A stretch of 64,000 nucleotides of DNA, taken from positions 62,001 to 126,000 of the forward strand of contig CP137319.1 of the NCBI GenBank assembly GCA_033182465.1, in the 5' to 3' direction. The notes below the pieces were generated by a model that saw only the letters and a program-made list of their open reading frames with translations, had not been told where the DNA came from and did no database searches. Below are positions 12,158 to 21,376 of this stretch, one piece after another. Numbering within the stretch: the stretch's first letter is position 1; the number at the start of each line of letters is the position of its first letter. The position numbers were made by a program, and so were the translations under genes. This DNA comes from Sanghuangporus weigelae. Its lineage: Eukaryota; Basidiomycota; Agaricomycetes; Hymenochaetales; Hymenochaetaceae.

Positions 12158-13359
12158 TCTACTTTTTTATTGATTCCCTAGAAGCCTTGTTGTATTACGA
12201 ACTCTCATTTTCTCGGAAATAGATGCTCTCCTTTATTCAGGGCAGTTGATCAGGATAACCTTGCTCTAAATTGTATATGGCTCGACGTCCACCTGGCTCA
12301 ACTATCGGTCATACATATACCCATAGAATGGCAATATTCCAAATAACTTTGGTATTCATCTCTTTAATATACCTTCGGCGTGTTCATCCTACAAGGTGAT
12401 TGTGCAGTCATGCTGGTAGTATCATTACACTGGTTTTTGATATAATGTGCAAACATAACGACCGAACAATATTAACGTAACATTTGTGCTTGTGAAGAGG
12501 AGCGTAATACAATTGAGTGAACGTAGACTCAAGTAAATATTCAAAGCATGATTGACGATATCCTTGCAACGTATGTAATGGCAGTCTCCTTTTCTCGAGA
12601 GGAAGGATTGAGTAAATAACATTAATATTAATATTAATGTATGCACATTCACCCGACTCCGTGCATGTGAGGCACCTCCCATGTCCTATCCTTGCGCGTC
12701 ATAAAGTACGCCATCCTCTCGTCATCCGGAAGCAAAGCGAATAAAGCACCGGTTCGATGCCGCTCACGGCAATGGATATCTACAGATGTGCCGAGATCGG
12801 ATGACTCGCCGTGAAGTAATTATAGAATAGAGAGATAGCGAGTGGCTGCCAATAGGAAGTATCATCGACGATGCCAGAGGACTGCGTCGATCACTGGTGG
12901 CGGTGCACAATCCCTTCTTCGGAAATTCCCGCTCTCGACTCTCCATCCTCGGTCATCCATTTTTCTCTTTTCTTTCAGTCTCGACATTACACTTTGCTCA
13001 ACCCATTGCAGTCAGCTGTCTCTAGTCGGGTAATCTCAAGTAAAATGACTGCGAATATGTGCCAAACGGGCTCTAGAATGCTTAGGTTCTCTCCTCAGTG
13101 GCAGCGAAAGCTGGCGTTTGGATTCCAGCTGAATTCTACAAACATGGGCATACTTTTGTTCTCTTGATCCGATTGGATGCCACTCTGCTCAGCTACGGGA
13201 GCTTGAAAGTCGTCATCGTTTACGTCACCCAGGAAATGGTATAAAACCCACCCAGGTTCTCCCCGCATCTCCATCGCGACTTGAACTCGAACCTTCATCT
13301 CGACTTTGATCTAGCAACTTGAACGCTCCTCTGCCTTGCACTCTTGCTTGCTTGTAACG
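12158..13359. other. Intergenic region upstream of the 13.4 kb gene
   Basis: About 1.2 kb with no recognisable gene. It holds an AT-rich palindromic tract of repeated ATTAAT near 12620-12640, and a TATA box at its right end, listed separately. Confidence 0.45.
13240..13246 (+). promoter_or_regulatory. TATA box of the 13.4 kb gene
   Basis: TATAAAA, 114 bases before the ATG at 13360, in a suitable position for a transcription start about 80 bases upstream of the ATG. Confidence 0.6.
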
Positions 13360-15875
13360 ATGTTCTACATCGTTGCTGCCTTCACTCTTGTTTTAAAGCT
13401 TCTTATGCTGGCTCAGCCCTCGGGCGATGCTAGCCCCGACTTCTACGACTTCGGTTATGATGTCGACTATTTCTTCCAGGGAGGCCCAATCGACCTTTAT
13501 TGTCCCCTCCGAGGCTCTTTTGCCACCCCGGTATTCGCTTGTCCTGCTCCCCCCGCTCCCGTTATCGTTGTTCCCCCTCCGGCTACCAAAACGTACCAGT
13601 ACTTCATCGGCTTCGCGGATGAGACTCTGGAGTTTCCACCATCCAGGCCCGCCCCTGTTCCCACCCGGTCTTCGTCACTTCAGTCCTCTGTCAACGTTGA
13701 TGTTGGCGCCGATCACATCCCCGCGCCGACTTCTACACGCAAGTACATACCCGCCGACACCCCCTTGCCACTGGAGTCATCTAATATAAGTTGGGTCCTC
13801 ATCTCTGGCCTGGTCGTCAGCTCTCTTGGTATTGCCTTCGGCTTGATCATATCCGGTGCATTGTGCTCGGTGGCACTTCAGTCGGTTAAGGATGACACGG
13901 AATGTTCCTCTTGGTCTATGATGACTTGGGCACTTCTTTTGTGCATTCCGGTCTCCCTCCATTTTGTCCGTGTATCGGTCTTATCTACGCACCTCAAAGA
14001 AATGCTTGACTCTCGCATCTTTGGCATGGTACTTTTGGCTGTTGCTCTGGCATCACTTAAGGTACATCGAATCCTCGCTGTTGACGAACCTCATCTTACA
14101 TTGAATAAATATAGTTGTGGCACTCTTATTTTGATGCCATCCGCCAGCAGGGACCATCTCATATGTATACTGGTTCAGCAACTGTTACTCTCGCAGTTGG
14201 TATGCTCACCAATTCAATCGCAATTGTAAGTCGTCGTTCAAATACCTTTTCGTATTCATAGCTGACCAACCTTTTTGTTCTTAAGGATCTGAAATCTAGC
14301 ATTGAAGAAATGGATGCAAGCAAAGAATTCATTGAAAGGAGTTGCGCGATCAAGTCCATTACCGGTGACGAAGCGGCTACTTCAACGGCGGTCATGTATA
14401 TCTCGGCCAATGAGATTGCCAGCAATTCTACAGTCGATGCCAAGGTAAAGACAACTTCTTGATCGCGAGTTCATATTGTTCAAGACTAATCATTTTCCAA
14501 CACTTGTTCTTAGACGAGTGGCGGTGCAGAAGTCCGTGCTGCAAACAATGACGTCGAAGTATCAGTGAAATCGGCCACTGACCTTCATTCTGCTTATACT
14601 CTACTCCCTAAGGACGGTGGCAAACCTGCAACCTCACTCCCGTTTTCGTTCAAGCATGATGATACACATGGCACTACGGTGAGTCCATCACATCTAACAC
14701 ATTCTGACCAACGCTGACCTTTTTCGTCCCTTCCCAAATATCAGATTCCCGCAGAAGATAGATGTTCCATAATCGTGAACTGCATCATGAGCATTTCAAC
14801 AAGCAATGGCTTTATTGACCCTGCCTCTGTTCCGTTGCCTGAGCCCCTCGAGAATGAGCTCGAGATAAACCCTTTGGATGTCCCTCTTCCCGAGCATAAA
14901 TCCGGCTGTGAGGCTCCTGCCATCGACCTTGAGGTCGTTGAGGCGTCACCAACGAGTGAATATGGCTTGGCTGAAGTCGGTGACGTATGTTCTGGTTTGA
15001 CGGCTTTCCAAAGAAGTATCCTGACTTTGCCTTCGGTTCAGGTCAAGACGCCCAAAGATATGATAGGGACAAGCGAGCCTTTTGGTTTGGATGATGAAGA
15101 AATAGCAAGCGCGGCTCCAAGCCTGTCTGTTACCGAATTTGTTGAGGTTCCTGTCTTGCCTCCTCTCCCAGTCGCTGGTCACGAAAAGGAGAAGCAGATG
15201 TGTAAGTCGGTTTCACAACCCTCCGCAAGGACAAGGGGGAAAGGGGCGCCGAAGATATCGGTGGGATACACGCGCAACTTCCTTCTGAACTTTCCTGTCC
15301 GAGGTGACGATGAAGGAAAAGCACGTCGCACTAAGGTGAGTCCATCACATCTAAGTCGTTCTGACCGACACTGACGTTTTTCGCCACTTCTCATCATGAT
15401 ATGTCAGTTGTCCAAAGAAGGTAGATGTGCCACTACTTCAAATCATGAGGGCATTGAGATATCGCCATCATCTTCATGTAGTTCGACCTCTGGGGGTGAT
15501 GTAAGTTTCTATTTGATGGATTTCAAAAGAAGTATTCTGACTTTGTCGTCGAAGATACTCTTGGATAGGATTGAAACAAGTATGCCTTCCCCCTCGGACG
15601 GAGAAGAAGGTGCTGGTGCAATTCTGGCTCTGGCTCCGTCTGCAACCCAACTCGTTGATGTTCCAGTCTCACGCCCTCACCCGGTCGCTGGTCATGAAAA
15701 GGAGAAGGACAAGTCAATCTCACCCCCAAACACAAGGACAAGGGTGAAAGGGACGCCGAGGATTTCGGTAGGACTCACGCGCAATTTCCTCCTGAACCTT
15801 CCTGCCCGAAGCGGTGATGAAGGACAGGGAAAAGGAACTTCTTTTGGTACACGAGGGTTAGGTAAGTTTCTCTGA
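13360..15875 (+). CDS. Unrecognised multi-pass membrane protein with a duplicated 3' exon (about 720 aa, six exons)
   Basis: I do not recognise this protein. Model: 13360-14061, 14148-14225, 14286-14444, 14514-14678, 14745-15335, 15408-15875. Every intron is phase 0 and has GT-AG ends, which supports the model. The start MFYIVAAFTLVLKLLMLAQ is a signal peptide or first membrane helix. A Pro/Tyr-rich region follows, then three hydrophobic segments at about residues 146-172 (WVLISGLVVSSLGIAFGLI), 186-208 (WALLLCIPVSLHFVRVSVL) and 218-233. Exon 2 adds another (SATVTLAVGMLTNSIAI). Exons 5 and 6 are homologous: both contain RSILTL, PVAGHEKEK, ISVG.TRNFLLN and P.R..DEG. The end may differ: a donor at 15860 (TTAG|GTAAGT) could splice into the edge of the following minisatellite and add about 15 residues. 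Confidence 0.6.
14679..15875 (+). repeat. Tandem duplication of an intron-exon unit
   Basis: The introns before exons 5 and 6 start with the same 18 bases (GTGAGTCCATCACATCTA) and share a TTCTGACC...CTGAC core. The exons that follow encode matching blocks at their 3' ends. One unit runs about 14679-15335, the other 15336-15875. Because intron and exon are both copied, this is a genomic duplication, not convergent protein repeats. Exon 6 lacks most of the first third of exon 5. Confidence 0.8.
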
Positions 15876-16050
15876 ATTGTTCATGCATAACGCAATGATA
15901 CTGACCTGGGTTAAGAGCGACACGGACGTTGTTCGCCCTTACCGTCGCGTGGTTCCCTTTAGGGAGAACCATCCTTCTCGCGATTTCTATTGCGGGTACC
16001 CAGGAAGCGTAGGCCGCACGTCTGTGGCCACCAAGTACGCCTACCCGACA

Positions 16051-17160
16051 ACCAGGACCTGGCCTGGGCGGTACATCGCCGTTTTGTCACCCCCGGCCGC
16101 GCTTTGCACCATATTGCGGTCTCCAGGATGAATACCCGACAGTTAAAACTTGGCCTAGGCGGCACATCGCCGTCTCGTCACCCTTCACCGCATTTCCCCC
16201 ATCATGGCGGTCCCCCAGGACGCGTAGGTTGCATGTTTGCAACTGTCGATACGCACACCCGACTACCAGGACCTGGCCTGGGCGGCACATCGCCGTTTCG
16301 TCATCCCCACCGCACATCGTTTCACGTTGCGGTCCACCAGGAAGCGTAGGTTGCACGCTTGTGACTTAATACGCTCACTCGACAACCAGGACCTGGCCTG
16401 GGCGGCACATCGCCGTTTCGTCACCCGGCCGCACATCGCTCCACATCGCGGTCTACCAGGACGCGTAGGTTGCACGTTTGTAACCGCCGATACGCGCACC
16501 CGACTACCAGGACCTGGCCTGGGCGGCACATCGCCGTTTCGTCATCCCCACCGCACATCGTTTCGCGTTGCGGTCCACCAGGAAGCGTAGGTTGCACGCT
16601 TGTGACTTAATACGCTCACTCGACAACCAGGACCTGGCCTGGGCGGCACATCGCCGTTTCGTCATCCCTGACCGCACATCGCGGTCCACCAGGACGCATA
16701 GGTCGTACGAATACGACTATTGAATACGCGCACCCGACAAACAGGACCTGGCCTGGGCGGCACATCGCCGTTTCGTCACCCGGCCGCACATCGCTCCACA
16801 TCGCGGTCTACCAGGACGCGTAGGTTGCACGTTTGTAACCGCCGATACGCGCACCCGACTACCAGGACCTGGCCTGGGCGGCACATCGCCGTTTCGTCAT
16901 CCCCACCGCACATCGTTTCGCGTTGCGGTCCACCAGGAAGCGTAGGTTGCACGCTTGTGACTTAATACGCTCACTCGACAACCAGGACCTGGCCTGGGCG
17001 GCACATCGCCGTTTCGTCATCCCTGACCGCACATCGCGGTCCACCAGGACGCATAGGTCGTACGAATACGACTATTGAATACGCGCACCCGACAAACAGG
17101 ACCTGGCCTGGGCGGCACATCGCCGTTTTGTCATCCCTGACCGCACATCGCGGTCCACAT
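16051..17160. repeat. Minisatellite, ten units of about 90-124 bp with a 355 bp higher-order period
   Basis: Each unit starts with a version of ACCAGGACCTGGCCTGGGCG, then ACATCGCCG. Units begin at 16051, 16141, 16265, 16385, 16506, 16626, 16740, 16861, 16981 and 17095. By the sequence after TTTCGTCA, units 3-10 fall into types in the order B A B C A B C C'. The block 16385-16739 (A-B-C) is repeated almost base for base at 16740-17094, giving a 355 bp higher-order repeat. Units 1 and 2 are diverged, and the last is cut off at the edge. The unit start contains an imperfect palindrome (CCAGGACCTGG). Long open frames cross the array on both strands because of its composition; I do not call them genes. 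Confidence 0.93.
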
Positions 17161-17417
17161 GATCTATTTATGATTGTTATGGACCTCCGTTATTCACGCC
17201 TATAGTAATTTTTTATGCGAATCAGTCTTTCGCGATGGACTGTTTATTTGATGACTGTGCAGACCTGCAGCCCACTAGACTTCAGCTTTCCCTTTCATCA
17301 TACATTGATCTCTATCGCTTCAAAAGAAAAACATTCTTCAACGATATATGTAAATAATAGTAATACAACGTGTTAGTATATGCTATCCAATGGAGAAATT
17401 GCATCTTTCTGCATATT

Positions 17418-20400
17418 CTATGTTTGATGTTCAAATACCCAAAGAAAGTCGGAAAAAGCAAGCATATAACCGTCGTCGTCATCCTCATCACCTGCGTTCA
17501 TGACAATGTCCCCGACTTCATTGGTAGCTAATTTGACGTGGCTACTGTGATATCTCCTGTCAACGACACCATCGTCAGGATAATATCTTGCTGAAACTCA
17601 CTTGTCATTGATTTGACCCCTGATATGCGCGTCAGCCACAAGCTGCATCGCAATGCGCTGGACCTCATTCGCAACAGAACGAACACCATAATTGACATCG
17701 TACGACTCAGCCAGTTTGTGCACGACTGCAGCGGCAAGAAACGTAGCTCGGTCAGAGACGAGACACGATGATCTGTGAAGACATGGCATACCTTCGTCAG
17801 TCCAGGTCAGACTGATCTTATGTTTTTCTTTTGCCCGCTTGCTCCACATCTCCAGTTCGCGCTGGACAGTGACCTCGACCTCCTCCTGGCTGAGTGGCAA
17901 GAACACGACGATCTGGTTGATACGTCCGACGAACTCGTCCCGCCTTAGGTGATACTTGAGCTGTGGGCGGATTGAACGTATGAAACTTTGGATCAAGTGT
18001 AGGTAGGACTCAGGTCGCTCTTCCTTTTCCGACTGAGTTACGCCCTGGCGAAGCATCGACGCTGCGTTCTTGATCTCTTCCCCTGCGATATTTGACGTCA
18101 TGATGAAAATGGCGTCTTTGCAGGAGATCGTCCCATCCTTTGCATGAGTGAGTTAGATAGATCAGTAGACAAGACAACCGGAGCAGTACCTTTGAGTCCG
18201 TGACTCGACCGTCGTCGAAGACTTGGAGGAACGTGTTAAGAACGTCCGGATGAGCCTTTTCAATCTCATCCAACAAGACGACAGCCTTTGGGTTCTTCTT
18301 TAAAGGCTGCGTCAATGCACCGCCGTCTCCGTAGCCCTGGAAGTTGTCGGTATTCAAGGCGACGTTCTTTGCTGGATAAATTACTCACCACGTAACTCTT
18401 TGGTGCACCTAGACAGGAGAGTCGAAATAATTAACACACGTACTAACCCGGAGTGCGCTGGACTCTCACCAATGAGGTTCATAACGGTATGACGTTCCTG
18501 AAACTCGCTCATGTCGATCCTAACGAATCCATGTTCTTTCTCCAACTTGGCGATGCTCTGTCCCTTGTCCGTTGCCAATCCGTCCTTGCCGTGGAGGTAG
18601 AGAGCCAACTGTTTGGCTAATTCGGTCTTCCCGACACCCGAGCTACCGAGGAAGAGCATTGTAAGCGGTCGATCGGGATCTACCCAACCACCTTCGCGTA
18701 GTCGGATAGCATTCGCAATTAGGCGTATCGGGCCGCGTTGACCTACGAGCTTCTCTCCGATCTTGACCTCAAGTTCCAGCAAAGACTCTACGGTCACAAG
18801 TATTAGTCGAAGTAAGTAGAAGAATGAATGAGTGCTTACTCATCGACACCTTTGAGAGCGCTGTATCTTTTCCCCTTCTACTCGTATCGTCTTCACCATC
18901 CGAGCTTGCACTATAATCACTCTCGTTGTCTTCACTTTCATCCTCTTCGTCTTTCTTCTGCTTTCCCTCTTCAATCTTCCCGTTTCTTTCCTCCGCTTCC
19001 TTCTTCTCTTCTTCCGCTTCCTTCCTTTTCCTGCTTTCTGCGTCCCGAAGTTGCGCAAAAGCTTCTTTTATCTCATCACAGGTATTTCCGACGTTACGAA
19101 TAAGTTCTTCAGGCCTTCTCCCTCTTAGATCTCTAATCGTCCAATCTGCGCCAGCTTCAAGGAGTATCTTCGCAATATCCATGTCCTGCATGAGGCATGC
19201 ATAATGAAGGGGTGTCGCATTTTTCACATTAATGTGTGGAATCGTCAATGGAGCGAAAGAAATATGTGATGCGTCTGAATTATAGTCCGCACGCCTGTCG
19301 CATTTGTTCACCACAGACTTGTCCATTGAAACGAGTAGTTTAACGAAACGACGGTGTCGGCGGATCACAGCCAAGTGAAGAAGCGTAAAGTCATAATAGG
19401 TCATACACGAAACAAGGTACGGGTTCTTTTTGATAGAGCTGTTTAGGTTACAGAGTTAGAGCACGGCAAGGACGCTGGGCTCAGAAAAGCTTACTTTTCA
19501 AATTTCTCATACTTATTTTTTCGCACCAATCTCGCTAAGTCATCTGGTTTGGTGTACACTAAGCTCCAGTGAGTGTCATTCACAACTTCACAACATCCTA
19601 AGTAATTATAGAACACATACCCTTGAAGAGTTCCTCGTTTTCCTTCCTTTTGAGGTACAAATCGCGGAAGACAGTGGCCGCCTCCAAGTCTTGCCGAAGG
19701 TTCAAGTACTCAGTCGGATCGCGTTGCTTGCCGTCCTTTGCCTTCATCAGAGCGCCACGCTCCACAAGCATACGGATAATATCGGAGTTACCGACCATGC
19801 ATGCGTAGTGCAAGGGTGTTGCTCCGTTCGTGTCGTCTACGCGTGTTCCAAGTCCAGACTCACGGTCCACGGCCGTTAACGTTGATTGATAAACGGCATT
19901 GACGTCGGCTTTTGGGCATGCGAGTACTAGCTTCACAATTTCGACGTCACCCGACAGGACAGCGGCGTGTAATGGAAACCAGCCTCCCTCATGTCGTTTA
20001 CCCACGAGGCGCGGCGCGGCTTCCAGCATGCTGGGACGTGAAAGGGAGTATACAGAATTAGACGCCCATAAGAAGAAATAGTCAAACAAAACTCACCGAG
20101 AGACTGCCTTTGCGTCACGCTGCACAATTGCTCTACACAAGATCCGGACCGCACTCATCAAGCTTGACGAACCGACTGCTCGTTCAGAGACACCGAAAGT
20201 TGATTCACTGTCCTCACTATCTGACGATGGCGATACGGGTGAGCCATTCCTCTCCGCTTCATGACGATCGGCACAGTCCGAGTGGAGAGCCTGGAACCGT
20301 ACGTGTACGTCTTCGAGAGACACGGCTCCTCGTGCGACAGCCAGCAAGAGGTAAAGCAGTTCCTTCAAAACGGCAAATAGCAAGACTGCTTGCCTCACAG

Positions 20401-20458
20401 CCTCTGGACTGGCTTCGAGTTGACGTCTTACGATGGAAGACATAAAGCTGGACTCCAT
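17418..20458 (-). CDS. ANK-AAA+ disaggregase-like protein, array copy 1 (CLPB/SKD3 architecture), apparently intact
   Basis: Predicted ATP-driven protein unfoldase of about 840 residues. The start is MESSFMSS at 20458, 40 bases after a TATA box. Order: a hydrophobic helical segment ([21 protein letters not shown], residues about 23-42), an acidic Ser-rich stretch, ankyrin repeats 1-2 ([34 protein letters not shown]), a spacer, ankyrin repeats 3-4 ([36 protein letters not shown]), a Lys/Glu linker, then one AAA+ module. That module has Walker [22 protein letters not shown], pore loop PKSYVGYGDGG, Walker [14 protein letters not shown], sensor 1 [22 protein letters not shown] and sensor 2 YGVRS. 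The blocks [11 protein letters not shown] and RDEFxGRINxIVxFLP match human CLPB more closely than Hsp104/Hsp78. The 20-nt exon 18389-18408 encodes the pore-loop start. The tail NEVGDIVM...FSDFLWVF is shared by the array. About ten exons, all open. Localisation is unknown; the N-terminus is not a typical presequence. Confidence 0.85.
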
Positions 20459-20497
20459 GGCATATAGTTCGACGAAGGATGCAAGGAGCCTGCCTCC

Positions 20498-20504
20498 TTT
20501 TATA
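20498..20504 (-). promoter_or_regulatory. TATA box, array copy 1
   Basis: TATAAAA on the minus strand, ending 40 bases before the ATG at 20458, so the leader can only be about 10-15 nt. CGTTTTCGGA, just upstream, is shared with copy 2. Confidence 0.7.
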
Positions 20505-21376
20505 TGATCCAGCATCCGAAAACGAGGACGAAGGTAATAAGAAGCGTGGGTCATCCTTACTCTCGACCGCACTTCTAGCCTTCTCGCATTCATTCAAAGA
20601 TCGCTTCTGTGCAGTATAGATATGTCTCAGATCTCTCCGTCTTTATCTCTATTAAGTGGCACCTTTTTTGTAGTCTCGAGTCAGCACTGGACTCGATGAC
20701 TCGATGAAAAGCCCACCTTCATGTTTCGAGGCCAATGAAAGCGGTCTGGTGTTCCCAAGGTTGACTCGTGTCGGACCTGACCAGAACGTCATACGACCAC
20801 CCTATATCCCGGAGCAACGAAGAAAAGCATGAGCACAATGGACACGGTTGAGGAAATGGGAAAATGACTTGCATCGCTTAATCCCGGTGTGGCCGTACCA
20901 GCGCCTATTTGCTTTATCGATCGATAACACCGCCGTCTATCAATTCCGAAGGCGGAAATTCTCCGAGATATCGATCATGGCCGATTCCAGAACATGGAAA
21001 ACGTGTGTATTTAGCCTATCAGTGACCGTAAAGAGGGTTGGCTCGACCAGGGACGAAGGAGCCCAATAAATATCCGAAAGTGACGACTGATAATGATTTA
21101 ACTAATGACATGAAGTACGAGGAAATTCATTTGGAGGATAATATCAAGCAACTTTGTAAAAGACGGCGACGGCTAGTGTTGTGTGTGTTGGTTGAAAATG
21201 AGAGGCGTTCTGGTTCGGGCAATGATAGATGATCAATAGATCTACTATTATGGAAATACAAATGATCAGCACTTCCAACGTAAGACACTCCGATTACTAA
21301 AACACAGAATTTCATTGTACTATTTAGAATCCAAGTTTGCATTTACTAGTGGATGCGACAAAATAGCTCTGCTAAG
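20505..21376. other. Spacer between array copies 1 and 2
   Basis: Upstream region of copy 1. The part near 20670-20705 (AGTCAGCACTGGACTCGATG) resembles the upstream region of copy 3 near 28195-28230, so promoters were copied with the genes. No gene seen. Confidence 0.5.

Noticed and set aside
15990-17044. Long open frames on both strands across the minisatellite
   Set aside because: They repeat with the unit, exist in several frames on both strands, and follow from the lack of stop codons in a GC-rich repeat; no start, splice or domain support.
16051-17160. CRISPR-like array
   Set aside because: Units are ~120 bp with no constant-repeat/variable-spacer pattern; the organism is a fungus and the structure is an ordinary minisatellite.
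20505-20620. Heat-shock elements upstream of array copy 1
   Set aside because: Several GAA/TTC triplets occur (GAAGGCTAGAAG), but spacing does not match the 5-bp phased nGAAn pattern, so I do not claim heat-shock control.
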